A stretch of DNA of 64,000 nt from Anaerolinea sp. (GTDB taxonomy: Bacteria > Chloroflexota > Anaerolineae > Anaerolineales > Anaerolineaceae). This document shows, one piece after another, positions 50,118 to 58,806 of this stretch. The notes beneath the pieces were generated by a model. That model was not told the DNA's origin and did not search any database. It saw only the letters and a list, made by a program, of their open reading frames with translations. Within the stretch, counting starts at the first letter, position 1. Every line of letters starts with the position of its first letter. A program made the translations under genes and the position numbers. The stretch lies in NCBI GenBank assembly GCA_029975055.1, contig JARKPU010000013.1, positions 434,001-498,000 on the forward strand. Reading direction: 5' to 3'.

Positions 50118-50942
50118 ATGTCTCTCGATGCCCCCTACCCCGACCTGGATGAACTCGTCACAGCCATTGGTGATGCGGGTGCAAGGTTGAGCGAGATCGG
50201 CGCGAGCGAAGGCGCCGCAGGGAACATTTCCATCTGCATCGGCTGGCAGATCGACCCGCGGCGGAAGTTCTCCAACTGCGAGCAGATCAAGTTACCGCTT
50301 GAGGTGCCTGCCCTGGCCAACCGGGCGCTGATCATCTCCGGCTCGGGCCGCCGGCTGCGCGAGATCCGCCGCGATCCGATTGCTAACCTGGGGTTCCTCA
50401 TCATCGACCAAGATGGCGCTACTGCCCACTTATACACATCTCCAGGGCGCCTGTTCACCCGCCTGACCAGCGAGCTGAACTCACACCTGGCCATCCATGA
50501 AGACCAGGTGCAATCCTCGGGAACCAACTTCCATGCCTGCGTACATGCGCAACCGCTCTACCTGACGTATCTGAGCCATATCGCCGCTTACCAGGATGAA
50601 ACGCATCTTAACCGCCGATTGCTGCGCTGGCAGCCGGAGGCCATTGTGAACCTGCCGGAGGGCATCGGGGTGGTGCCGTTCTACGTTCCAGGGTCGGATG
50701 AACTCATGCTGCATACCAAAGCAAAGCTGAGGTCACACCGGCTGGTCGTCTGGTCCAAACACGGCGTGGTTTCCCGCTCGGATATCTCAGTCAAGCGTGC
50801 CGTGGACCGTATCGAATATGCCGAGACGGCCGCCCACTACGAATATATGGACATGGTCAACCACGGCGCCGCGGAAGGGTTGACTCCTGGGGAAATCCGC
50901 TCGATTGCCGATCGGCTAGGGATCAACCAATCTATTTTCTGA
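50118..50942 (+). CDS. Class II aldolase, rhamnulose-1-phosphate aldolase-like
   Basis: The 274-residue protein has exactly the length of E. coli RhaD. The phosphate-binding SEGAAGNIS loop (29-37), SGSGRRL, SELNSHLAIHE with the catalytic Glu, HACVHAQPLYLTYLSH (two His zinc ligands) and WSKHGVVSRS (third His) are visible. The enzyme should split a ketose 1-phosphate into DHAP and an aldehyde. The genes for the preceding isomerase and kinase steps are not adjacent, though an isomerase-like protein lies at 54998-56389. Its last 11 nt overlap the convergent GH20 gene. Confidence 0.82.
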   Translation: MSLDAPYPDLDELVTAIGDAGARLSEIGASEGAAGNISICIGWQIDPRRKFSNCEQIKLPLEVPALANRALIISGSGRRLREIRRDPIANLGFLIIDQDGATAHLYTSPGRLFTRLTSELNSHLAIHEDQVQSSGTNFHACVHAQPLYLTYLSHIAAYQDETHLNRRLLRWQPEAIVNLPEGIGVVPFYVPGSDELMLHTKAKLRSHRLVVWSKHGVVSRSDISVKRAVDRIEYAETAAHYEYMDMVNHGAAEGLTPGEIRSIADRLGINQSIF

Positions 50943-52782
50943 GCCGGTACTCCTCGAGCAGCTTCTGCATCCGCCCCACGCTGTCATTCAAACCGCCGGG
51001 GCGGTTTCGCTTCAGCCAGATGACGCGATAATCGCGGATGATTTCGTTCATCTCGGCGGCCAGGTCCGGGTAAGCCGGCGCTTGAGTGTGCCCGGCGGCA
51101 GCCAGCCCGCGCCTGCAGGCGTGCTGTAAAAGGCGCGCCGTCAGGTTGTATTCATCCCGAATCAGGTGAGCATCCGGCCGTGTCATGCGCTCCTGCTGGA
51201 GATGTTCCATCACCTCGTCGATCCGTTCCAGGCAGGCAAGCAGCGGCTCGGGTTTCAGGTTCGGATGCATTGAAAGATCATCCAGCCCCGTCTGCAAAAT
51301 GGCGAACAGGGCGCTTTGGTTCTCGAGTTCAAACCCGGCCAGCCGGTAAATATCTCCAAGCTCATAGGCCAGGCGCCCCATGCTGCCGGTCGGGTCATCG
51401 AAAGCAAACCGGCTGACGGCAGCCTGAATGTCGATCTGCTCGGCGGTTTCGTGCGACCAGCTGAATGCGGCACCCATGGCGAAGCCCAGGTAACTCACCG
51501 GCAGCGCCTGCCAGTGGCCGTTGTCGCCCCAATCGGTGATCAAATAGCCGATCGCGCCGTTTGCGTGCCCATTGACTGCCGCGCTGCGCAGGTTGCCCAG
51601 GCAATTTTCCGTCCGCCCGGCGATGGTGTTCCAGGCTGAGGTTCCGGGGCAGACATAGAAGGGAATGCCCGATTCGGCGAAGAGCTTTCCATGTTCGGCA
51701 AATGGATGTGCGGCTTCATACCCCCATTCCAGGGCGATCGCATCGCGCGGCAGTTTGCCAACCAACTCGGGGTGCTGCAGGATGATATCGCCCCAGAATT
51801 GCATGGTCTTCCCGCGGGCTGCCAGGGTTGCATAGAGCGAAAGCAGGTATTGCAGGTACACCTGCCCTGTGCCATAGGTTTCGCAGAGGGCTTTACTCTT
51901 GCCATGGCCGAGGTCGAACGTCTCGTCACAGCCAACGTTCACCATCGGGCTGGAAAAGTGCGGCAGCAGCTCGTCATACAGGCTCTTGATCAGCTCCAGG
52001 CTGCCCGGTTCGGCCGGAGAAAGGCTGAAGGGTCCCTTCATCGTTCCCCACGGCACCTCGAATTCACCATGGATTTCCGCCAGCGGTGCATATTCGGGGT
52101 GCTTCAGCCAGCGTTCCATGTGGCCAAAGGAATTCTGGTTCGCCACAAGCTCGATGTGGCGGTCCTTGCAGAACCGGTCGAGGTAAAGGATTTCCTCGCC
52201 GGTCATCGGCGAAGCGTCCTTCCAGACGGTTGGATGCTTGCGGTATGCAAAGGTGTGCTCGGTGTATAGCTGAAGCTGGTTGATCTTCCAGCTCGCCAAT
52301 CTGTCCACCAGGTCGTAGAGCGTCTCCATTCGGTAGACTTTATCGCGGCTGATATCCAGCATCACCCCGCGAGCGGTGAAATCCGGCCAGTCGAACACCT
52401 CCAGGCAGGGCAGCTGGTTGCCCGATTGCTGCAAAACCTGGATCAGCGTCGCCACACCGTAGAATACCCCTGCCACATCGTGCCCGTCCACAAGGATGCC
52501 CTCCGGCCGGATGTGGATGCGGTATCCCTGGGCATAGGGAACCAGGTCCGGGGCGATCTTAAGGCTCAGGCAAGCCTGGCTGCCGGGAACCTCGCCGACG
52601 ACGGTTTCCCAATTGAAACCCAGTTGTTTCCAGAGAACAGCTTCGAACCGCGCCGCCGATTGCAGCAAGGCCTGCGGGTCTTTCCCGCCAAGCACGATGT
52701 AACCATCGGCAGGGAGCAGAAATTCGCCCTCCTGGAAGCTGATTTGTTTTGGCAGAGGGAGGAGGTTGAGGTAAGCAGTCAT
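50932..52782 (-). CDS. Intracellular GH20-like beta-N-acetylhexosaminidase
   Basis: The 616-residue protein has the GH20 N-terminal domain (about 1-135; YRIHIRPEGILVDGHDVAGVFYG split) and a TIM barrel (about 140-440) with GVMLDISRDKVYRM, LYTEHTFAY, ANQNSFGHMERW and the catalytic Asp-Glu pair in VGCDETFDLG. ITDWGDNGHWQ is near the substrate-binding Trp. The C-terminal 160 residues are helical and lack an added binding domain. No signal peptide is seen, so it acts in the cytoplasm on imported oligosaccharides. Substrate-assisted catalysis on GlcNAc or GalNAc ends is expected from the family. Confidence 0.85.
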   Translation of the reverse strand: MTAYLNLLPLPKQISFQEGEFLLPADGYIVLGGKDPQALLQSAARFEAVLWKQLGFNWETVVGEVPGSQACLSLKIAPDLVPYAQGYRIHIRPEGILVDGHDVAGVFYGVATLIQVLQQSGNQLPCLEVFDWPDFTARGVMLDISRDKVYRMETLYDLVDRLASWKINQLQLYTEHTFAYRKHPTVWKDASPMTGEEILYLDRFCKDRHIELVANQNSFGHMERWLKHPEYAPLAEIHGEFEVPWGTMKGPFSLSPAEPGSLELIKSLYDELLPHFSSPMVNVGCDETFDLGHGKSKALCETYGTGQVYLQYLLSLYATLAARGKTMQFWGDIILQHPELVGKLPRDAIALEWGYEAAHPFAEHGKLFAESGIPFYVCPGTSAWNTIAGRTENCLGNLRSAAVNGHANGAIGYLITDWGDNGHWQALPVSYLGFAMGAAFSWSHETAEQIDIQAAVSRFAFDDPTGSMGRLAYELGDIYRLAGFELENQSALFAILQTGLDDLSMHPNLKPEPLLACLERIDEVMEHLQQERMTRPDAHLIRDEYNLTARLLQHACRRGLAAAGHTQAPAYPDLAAEMNEIIRDYRVIWLKRNRPGGLNDSVGRMQKLLEEYRLRK

Positions 52783-52794
52783 GTGAAGAACCCT

Positions 52795-53313
52795 TTACTC
52801 TCGCTTGCGAGAAAACAAGGCTTGAATGAGTACGATGACGCCGAATGCGATCACGATCACCGGCCAGTACGTGGCCAGGATCGACGAATCGCGCCGGAAG
52901 ACCCCCCAGAAGATGACAAACAACCCCAGGTTGATGCTCATCACCCACAATCCGGCTTTGATTCCGTTCCAGTGAGCTTCGATGATCGATCCCAGGATAA
53001 TTCCGAGCCCCACTGCGGCCGGAACGAGTGCCCAGGCAAAGGACCAGCTCTCCCAATCGCCGGTGATGGATTGGTAATAGAGGATTCCGCCCACCGATGC
53101 GATGATCGTGCCGGGGATGGCAAGCCCCCCGATGCCGGTGATCAATGCAAAGGCCAGGAAGACCGCCCCCGCCCCGATGATATACCAGGGCCAGGAGAAG
53201 CTGGCCGGGAGATAACGGGTGAGCAGCCCGGGATTGAGCTGCTCGACCAGAAACAATGCTCCTATCAAGACCAGGAATAATCCTGCTCCGATCGACCGAC
53301 GCCTCGTGCGCAT
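52795..53313 (-). CDS. Multi-helix membrane protein, paralogue 2
   Basis: The 172-residue protein has five or six helices, with GAGLFLVLIGALFLVEQL at the start and GLAIPGTIIASVGG and YWPVIVIAFGVIVLIQ later, the DUF5668/LiaF-like two-helix pattern ending in a basic SRKRE tail. It resembles the genes at 48217 and 58807 but is shorter. It is 9 nt downstream of a LuxR-type regulator in the same direction, so the pair may be co-regulated. Function unknown. Confidence 0.7.
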   Translation of the reverse strand: MRTRRRSIGAGLFLVLIGALFLVEQLNPGLLTRYLPASFSWPWYIIGAGAVFLAFALITGIGGLAIPGTIIASVGGILYYQSITGDWESWSFAWALVPAAVGLGIILGSIIEAHWNGIKAGLWVMSINLGLFVIFWGVFRRDSSILATYWPVIVIAFGVIVLIQALFSRKRE

Positions 53314-53322
53314 ATACCCTCC

Positions 53323-53940
53323 CTACAACGCCACCAGACCCAGTTTTGCGCCTTTCCGCAGAGCGTCTGTCCGGCTGCTGGCGTTCAGCTTGGAATAGAT
53401 AGACGATATGTGAAATTTTACAGTATTTTCGCTGATATCGAGCGCCTGAGCGATCTGTTTGTTTGCCAATCCGGCGGCCAGCTTTTCCAGCACCATCTGC
53501 TCCCGTTCGGTGAGTGGTTCGAGCAGCTTCCCTTCCGGCTCGGCGGCGTTCAGCGCGGCGCGCCCCGGCGTTCCAGTCCCCGGTGACTGGACGATCAGTC
53601 CTTCACTTACTGCCAGGATGGCAGCCCGTAAGCCGCCGGCCGAAATGGTGTTGCGAACAACCCCCCATCCGCCGGCCGGAAAGGTAACTGAACGACCTGC
53701 AATCGTTTCATCGTCGCCAATCAAGAGAACGGGGCGAGGTTTTTGTGCCAGCAGGTTGACGACCCCCTCCAGCCCCAAGCCCGCGTGCACCACCCAGGCG
53801 ACTTCGTCATCCAGCCGTTCCTCAAGCTCTTCGACGGAACCAATGGTAAAGAGGATCTCAAAGTCCTGGAACTGGCTGACCAACCCGGCCAACCCGGCGC
53901 GCATCACTGCAGTTTCGGCGTAGATCGCAACCTGTATCAT
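53323..53940 (-). CDS. LuxR/NarL-type regulator with degenerate receiver domain
   Basis: The 205-residue protein has a receiver-like N-terminal half (about 1-125) and a C-terminal LuxR helix-turn-helix (about 140-205: PLTEREQMVLEKLAAG, NKQIAQALDISENTVKFH). The receiver lacks the acidic pair (ET at 9-10 instead of DD) and has no Asp where the phosphate would be accepted (VVHAG near 50-54). It is therefore likely to work without phosphorylation. No kinase is next to it. A TATGAT box ends exactly 7 nt before the first base, so the message is probably leaderless. Confidence 0.82.
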   Translation of the reverse strand: MIQVAIYAETAVMRAGLAGLVSQFQDFEILFTIGSVEELEERLDDEVAWVVHAGLGLEGVVNLLAQKPRPVLLIGDDETIAGRSVTFPAGGWGVVRNTISAGGLRAAILAVSEGLIVQSPGTGTPGRAALNAAEPEGKLLEPLTEREQMVLEKLAAGLANKQIAQALDISENTVKFHISSIYSKLNASSRTDALRKGAKLGLVAL

Positions 53941-53946
53941 GATTCA

Positions 53947-53952
53947 ATCATA
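53947..53952 (-). promoter_or_regulatory. Leaderless-type -10 box of the degenerate LuxR-type regulator
   Basis: TATGAT on the minus strand with 6 nt to the ATG at 53940. It sits next to the terminator of the upstream protease gene. No -35 or Shine-Dalgarno sequence is seen. Confidence 0.4.
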
Positions 53953-53957
53953 AAGAA

Positions 53958-53991
53958 AAAGGCGGTTCCTGTGAAGCCAGGAACCGCCTTT
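53958..53991 (-). terminator. Rho-independent terminator of the HtrA-like gene
   Basis: A 14-bp perfect stem (AAAGGCGGTTCCTG with its complement) and 6-nt loop, followed on the minus strand by a T-rich stretch. It lies 9 nt past the stop at 54000. Confidence 0.9.
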
Positions 53992-53999
53992 GGGGGCGG

Positions 54000-54905
54000 T
54001 TAAGCCCTTTCGCCAAGAGTCACTTGCAAGCGTTGAATCTGCCCGCCACGCACGATCGTGACCGGAACCGCCATGCCGACGGCTTCCGAACTCAAAACGA
54101 GCATCAGACTGTCCTGGTCATCAACCGGCCGTTCGTGGATGGCTACCAGGATGTCGCCAACCATCATCCCGGCGTTGACGGCCGGCCCGTTATCCTCCAG
54201 GCCCACCACCAGCAGGCCGTGGCGCTGCTCCCCCAAGGATGATTGGAGGCCTTCCGGAAGCCGCACACGCTGGGTGCGCACCCCAAGGTAACCCCGCCGG
54301 ATCTTTCCATGTTTCACCAGCATCTCGGCCACTTCACGGGCAATGCCGATTGGAATCACCAGCGAAGTGCCCCCGATCAATCCGGAAGTGTTCATGCCCA
54401 GGACTTTTCCGGCAAGGTTCACCAGCGGCCCGCCCGAAAACCCCGGATAGGCGGTAGTCGAGGTGGCATAGAACTGTGGAAGCAGGCTGCCGCGCACGGT
54501 GCGCAGCGCCTGCCCCACCGCGGTGACGGTGCCAAAGCTGGCTTGAACGCCCTCGGACTCGGGCCTGCCGACCGCAAAAACCGGCAGGCCCACTTTAGCC
54601 TGCTCGGAGGTAAACAAATCGTTGAACGGCAGCGCTCGGTCGAGTCGCAGCACCGCCAGGTCCAGCCCGCCGTCGCGGCCAACCACTTTCGCAATTGCCC
54701 GGCCGTTGGTTAATTGCACTGCGATATCCTCTTCTTTTTCCATGCCGTGGTCCACGCTTAAAACCAGATCTGGCGCCAACAAGATGCCGCTCACCGGCAG
54801 GCGTTTGCGCGAATCGACCAGCGCCGTCACCCCGGCAGCCTGCTCGACTGCCCCGGTAAACAGGCCGGAAAGATCCATCGGGTCAAATGATGTTCTTGAA
54901 GTCAT
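54000..54905 (-). CDS. HtrA-like trypsin-fold serine protease with PDZ domain, no signal peptide
   Basis: The 301-residue protein has a chymotrypsin fold with H53 (LSVDHGM), D82 (GGLDLAVLRL) and S157 (PGFSGGPL) followed by one PDZ domain (about 205-300; GLEDNGPAVNAGMMVGDILVAI). HtrA proteins normally have GNSGGPL; here Phe replaces Asn, and the His is in an atypical DHG context. No N-terminal signal or membrane helix precedes the domain, so it seems cytoplasmic. The ATG at 54905 has GGAGG 5 nt upstream. Activity is likely but the altered motif leaves some doubt. Confidence 0.83.
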   Translation of the reverse strand: MTSRTSFDPMDLSGLFTGAVEQAAGVTALVDSRKRLPVSGILLAPDLVLSVDHGMEKEEDIAVQLTNGRAIAKVVGRDGGLDLAVLRLDRALPFNDLFTSEQAKVGLPVFAVGRPESEGVQASFGTVTAVGQALRTVRGSLLPQFYATSTTAYPGFSGGPLVNLAGKVLGMNTSGLIGGTSLVIPIGIAREVAEMLVKHGKIRRGYLGVRTQRVRLPEGLQSSLGEQRHGLLVVGLEDNGPAVNAGMMVGDILVAIHERPVDDQDSLMLVLSSEAVGMAVPVTIVRGGQIQRLQVTLGERA

Positions 54906-54997
54906 TTCATCCTCCATGCTGCAAGCATACAGAAAACTGGCGGGCAAAGCCACACCAGTTTGGAAGATCAGCGCCTACCCCTTCCGGTAGGGGGCGG

Positions 54998-56389
54998 TTA
55001 ATCGTGCAAGACGGTGAACGGAATAGCCTTCAGCTCGAACAAGGCTGCCAGCTCTTCCACGTGGCTGCCGTAGGTCATCGCCCAATAAGCATTGCCGAAA
55101 GCCTCCGAAAGACGGCTGAGGAACAGGCTGATGGTGCAGTCCAGCCGGACCATCGCGTGCGGGATACCCTCGATCCACGGGTCGCTCTCCAGGCACATGC
55201 CGGTGGCGGCCGTGGCGTTGAAGCCATCGGCCGTCTCGCAGATGCGCAAGAGCGTCACGCGTCCGGGCCGGGTGATGAACTCGATCTGCGCCCCCCCGTC
55301 GGGGTCATTGCGCACGCACTCATAATCGCCGCAGATCATCACCGGGCCGTCAGACAGGCCGGCCGGGTTTTGGATTCCCCCATGCCCGCCGACGACCAGG
55401 TTGCGCGGCTGATCCCAGAACCACAGGCGCATCAAGAAACACGGGTTGCCCGAGATCAGGTTCAGAATGACCGTCGAAGCCACTGCGCCAATATCATCCG
55501 TTGGGATAAAAATCGTACTCTGGCCGTCCTGTTGGCCGGGCGGGATGCCAGGGCAATAGCCTGCCAGCCGGCGAAATGCAGCGGAATGATCGGGAACCGC
55601 GAAGTAGTCCAGCTGCCGCGCAGTTCCAACACAGCCCAGGGCCAGGGCAGACCGCGCCGCCTTGCGAATCGTATCATCCGTCACCATAATCTCAACCGAC
55701 TGAGACTTCAAGTAGCCCAGATAGGCGTCGATCTCTTCTGGTGTGACGGTTGAGAAGGCGGCTTGAAATTCCACCGATCCGATCCGGGTCGATTCGACGC
55801 CCAGGCGCGTAAGCGCCTGCAGCCTGGAGATACGATCATCGGGCTGCTCCAGATCAAGATACCCCAGGCTGACTTTGGAGAGCGAGCTTGAAACGTGCGC
55901 GGCATGCGCAAAATGGCGGATTTTTTCCTGCACAACAGGGTCGTCTGCCGAGCCAAACGCCGCCAGGTAAGGAATCTTATTTTCGGTCAACTGCGCCAGC
56001 GTGGTTGACATGGCGTACATGCTCGATCCCTTGACCAGCTCTTCGTAGGTCATCGGGTGTGGAATGCGTCTCCACGGCAGGTAGCACCAGGCGACGAGAG
56101 GGCGCTTTTCCACCCCCTTCAAGATCTGGCCGAGGAAGGATTGATCTACCCGCGTTTGGAAGACCAGGATGATCAGATCGCATTCCATCGAGCGAAGCTC
56201 CACCGAAGCCGCCTGCGCAGTCTCGACAGAGTAGATCGACCATGATTTTTTGATCTCTAGGATCGGGCTGAGTTTGAAGATCAACCGATCCCCATCATCT
56301 TCCAGCTCCTGGATGGCTTCCTGGTCGTCGGTCAAGTCGAACCATTCTGACCTTTGGAGAAGTAAGGCTGCGGTCGTCTTCCGAATCAT
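54998..56389 (-). CDS. L-fucose/L-arabinose isomerase superfamily protein
   Basis: The 463-residue protein looks like the fold of L-fucose and L-arabinose isomerases. Recognisable parts are ECDLIILVFQTR, PLVAWCYLPWRRIP, a middle domain with LGYLDLE, VEFQAAFSTVTPEEIDAYL, and a C-terminal NLVVGGHGGIQNPA segment near the metal site. The C-terminal domain ends with GNAYWAMTYGSHVEEL. Aldose-ketose isomerisation is inferred, possibly feeding the RhaD-like aldolase, but the catalytic Glu/Asp pair cannot be assigned safely. GGAGG precedes the ATG. Confidence 0.65.
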   Translation of the reverse strand: MIRKTTAALLLQRSEWFDLTDDQEAIQELEDDGDRLIFKLSPILEIKKSWSIYSVETAQAASVELRSMECDLIILVFQTRVDQSFLGQILKGVEKRPLVAWCYLPWRRIPHPMTYEELVKGSSMYAMSTTLAQLTENKIPYLAAFGSADDPVVQEKIRHFAHAAHVSSSLSKVSLGYLDLEQPDDRISRLQALTRLGVESTRIGSVEFQAAFSTVTPEEIDAYLGYLKSQSVEIMVTDDTIRKAARSALALGCVGTARQLDYFAVPDHSAAFRRLAGYCPGIPPGQQDGQSTIFIPTDDIGAVASTVILNLISGNPCFLMRLWFWDQPRNLVVGGHGGIQNPAGLSDGPVMICGDYECVRNDPDGGAQIEFITRPGRVTLLRICETADGFNATAATGMCLESDPWIEGIPHAMVRLDCTISLFLSRLSEAFGNAYWAMTYGSHVEELAALFELKAIPFTVLHD

Positions 56390-56425
56390 CCGTTACCTCC
56401 AATGTAGAATTCGCCGGCTTTCTCC

Positions 56426-56431
56426 ATTGTA
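56426..56431 (-). promoter_or_regulatory. -10 box of the isomerase-like gene
   Basis: TACAAT on the minus strand, predicted start near 56419, leader about 30 nt with GGAGG before the ATG. The same intergenic region carries a plus-strand TAAAAT (56523-56528) before the small membrane protein gene. Confidence 0.35.
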
Positions 56432-56548
56432 CATCAGGACAGAAACAGAAAGCCCCTATCCGGGCGTTAGAAGCTCCGTTCGTGTGTCATAAGCTGCCCT
56501 CCTGAAATTCCCGGTTTCGATGTAAAATTCGTTCGAAAGGCGGGCAGG

Positions 56549-56770
56549 TTGGAACTTATCTATTTCTACTTCAGTTCGTTGAGCGGGTTATTCGGCCCAA
56601 CCCCCACAGTGAACAACCCTTGGATCGCAGGCGAGGTGACGTCCAAAGCGCCCACCGGCTGGATTCTGGCCGGGTTCCTGCTTCTGCTGTTGGTCTCGAT
56701 GTTATATCAGACGATCCGCCGTTTCTTTCAGCGAATGCTCAAAAAAGCGCGCAGGAAACCAGCCGCATAA
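56549..56770 (+). CDS. Small single-helix membrane protein
   Basis: The 73-residue protein has a polar N-terminus with aromatic residues (LIYFYFSS), one helix at about 38-56 (WILAGFLLLLLVSMLY) and a basic cytoplasmic tail (RRFFQRMLKKARRKPAA). The start is TTG with a GGCGGGCAGG stretch upstream, so its exact start is uncertain. The basic amphipathic tail suggests a membrane-bound adaptor or a small stress protein. Its function is unknown. It converges with typA, separated by the typA terminator. Confidence 0.55.
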   Translation: MELIYFYFSSLSGLFGPTPTVNNPWIAGEVTSKAPTGWILAGFLLLLLVSMLYQTIRRFFQRMLKKARRKPAA

Positions 56771-56796
56771 AGCATCCAGGTATGGGTAGCCGGGCA

Positions 56797-56830
56797 AAAA
56801 AAAACATCGCGGGTCATTCGCCCGCGATGC
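56797..56830 (-). terminator. Rho-independent terminator of typA
   Basis: CATCGCGGG and CCCGCGATG form a 9-bp stem with a 7-nt loop, followed on the minus strand by a run of nine T. It lies directly after the typA stop. Confidence 0.9.
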
Positions 56831-56833
56831 ATT

Positions 56834-58693
56834 TTAATCCTCGGCAAAGAACTCTTTATCGCGCTTGGCTTGCTTCCCGCGCTCTTCCGAGTTCAGGATT
56901 TTCTTTCGGATGCGGAAATTCAACGGCGTCACTTCGAGCAGCTCGTCTTCCGAAAGGTACTCGATAGCTTCATCAAGGCTCAAGATGCGCGGCGGGGTCA
57001 GGCGGATCTCGATGTCTTTGTTGGATGAGCGCATGTTGGTCAGGTGCTTCTTCTTGCACACATTTACTACCACGTCGGTGCCGCGCTGTGTCTCGCCGAT
57101 CACCATGCCTTCATACACTTCGACTCCCGGCCCGATGAACAGCGTTCCCCGTTCCTCGGCGTTCTTCAGACCATAATTGGTCGAAACCCCGGCTTCCCAT
57201 GCCACCACCGAATTGCTGTTACGCGAGCTGATCGGCCCGGCCATTGGTTCGTAGCCGTGGAAGATCGTATTCATCACGCCCATCCCGCGCGTGGCGGTGA
57301 GGAACTGGTAGCGGAACCCCAACAACCCGCGCGTGGGGATGTGGTAGGTGAGGTGCACGGTGTTATCGGGGTTGTTGGCCATGTCGAGCATCTTCCCGCG
57401 GCGCGAACCGAGCATTTCTACCACAGTGCCGACCGTCTCCGGGCTGGTGTCGATGTGGAGTTCCTCATACGGTTCCAGGACCTGCCCGTTCTCATCTTCT
57501 TTGAAGATCGCTTCAGGCCGCGACACCTGGAACTCATACCCTTCGCGGCGCATCGTTTCGATCAAAATAGCCAGCTGCAATTCGCCGCGGCCGGATACCA
57601 GGAAGGTGTCGGGGGTTTCGGTATCTTCGACGCGCAAAGCCACATTGTTGCGCAGCTCATTGTAAAGGCGCTCGCGCAGCCGCCGCGAGGTGGACCATTT
57701 GCCCTCACGTCCAGACATCGGTGAAGTGTTCACCCCAAAACTCATGCGCACGGTCGGCTCTTCCACCTGGATGGGCGGCAAGGCCACCGGATTTTCGAGA
57801 TCACACAGCGTCTCGCCGATGCCAATTCCCTCCAGGCCCGAGATGGCAACAATCTCACCCGCCTCCGCCGAATCGACCTCGACTTTATCGAGGTTCTGGT
57901 AGAGGAAAACATAGCGCGCGCGTTCGGTGAAGATCTGCCCGTTGACACCAATCCGCGCGATGGCCTGCCCGGCGTTAATCTTCCCTGCCGAAATCCTGCC
58001 GATGGCTGTCATCCCGCGGAACTCATCATAAGCCAGGCTGGTGACGAGCATCTGGAAAGGCGCATCGGCATCGATGACGGGGCCTGGGATGTGCTCAATG
58101 ATCGCATCGAAGAGCGGGCGCAGGTCGGGGCCCAGCGATTCATCGAGCCCGGCCTGCGCGGTGAGGCCGTTGGCATAGATGATCGGAAAATCCGCCTGGT
58201 GTTCGTTCGCGCCCAACTCAACGAACAGGTCGAAGGTGTTGTTGAGGGACCGGTCTGGGTCGGCATCCTTGCGATCCATCTTGTTGATCACAACGATCGC
58301 TTTATGACCCATTTCGAGAGCTTTTTTCAGCACAAAACGGGTTTGGGGCATGGGTCCTTCGGCGGCATCCACCAGCAGAAGGACGCCGTCTACCATGTTC
58401 ATCACTCGCTCCACCTCGCCGCCGAAATCGGCATGGCCTGGGGTGTCAACAATATTGATCTTGATCAGCCTGCCGGTCTTGCTCTCTGGAATGGTGATGG
58501 CGGTGTTCTTCGCCATGATCGTGATACCGCGCTCGCGTTCAAGGTCGTTCGAGTCCATCACCCGCTCCACCACCTGCTGGTTGGCGCGGAACACCCTGGC
58601 CTGGCGCAGCATGCCATCGACAAGGGTGGTTTTGCCATGGTCGACATGAGCGATGATGGCAATATTGCGAATATCTTTTCGTTCTGTCAGCAT
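56834..58693 (-). CDS. typA: GTP-binding protein TypA/BipA
   Basis: The 619-residue translational GTPase has G1 [10 protein letters not shown] (residues 17-26), the switch sequence [29 protein letters not shown] (G3) and [10 protein letters not shown] (G4). Domains II and III and the BipA-specific C-terminal domain follow, with [26 protein letters not shown] and [15 protein letters not shown]. It binds 70S ribosomes and helps assembly or translation under stress. Length is normal. AGAGGA precedes the ATG. Confidence 0.96.
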   Translation of the reverse strand: MLTERKDIRNIAIIAHVDHGKTTLVDGMLRQARVFRANQQVVERVMDSNDLERERGITIMAKNTAITIPESKTGRLIKINIVDTPGHADFGGEVERVMNMVDGVLLLVDAAEGPMPQTRFVLKKALEMGHKAIVVINKMDRKDADPDRSLNNTFDLFVELGANEHQADFPIIYANGLTAQAGLDESLGPDLRPLFDAIIEHIPGPVIDADAPFQMLVTSLAYDEFRGMTAIGRISAGKINAGQAIARIGVNGQIFTERARYVFLYQNLDKVEVDSAEAGEIVAISGLEGIGIGETLCDLENPVALPPIQVEEPTVRMSFGVNTSPMSGREGKWSTSRRLRERLYNELRNNVALRVEDTETPDTFLVSGRGELQLAILIETMRREGYEFQVSRPEAIFKEDENGQVLEPYEELHIDTSPETVGTVVEMLGSRRGKMLDMANNPDNTVHLTYHIPTRGLLGFRYQFLTATRGMGVMNTIFHGYEPMAGPISSRNSNSVVAWEAGVSTNYGLKNAEERGTLFIGPGVEVYEGMVIGETQRGTDVVVNVCKKKHLTNMRSSNKDIEIRLTPPRILSLDEAIEYLSEDELLEVTPLNFRIRKKILNSEERGKQAKRDKEFFAED

Positions 58694-58717
58694 AAATTCC
58701 TCTTACAACTCCACAAA

Positions 58718-58746
58718 CAACGACCCCGGCGGCACCGAGGTCGTTG
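58718..58746 (-). terminator. Terminator-like hairpin upstream of typA
   Basis: CAACGACC and GGTCGTTG form an 8-bp stem, continued by CGG/CCG after one unpaired base on each side. On the minus strand it is followed by TTTGT, a weak U-run. It lies between the membrane protein gene (ending 58807) and typA. Confidence 0.55.
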
Positions 58747-58806
58747 CGATGGAGGCTATTTTACCAGAAAGTGGATGATTGGGATAGATGCGGCTTTCGG
58801 GTTCTC

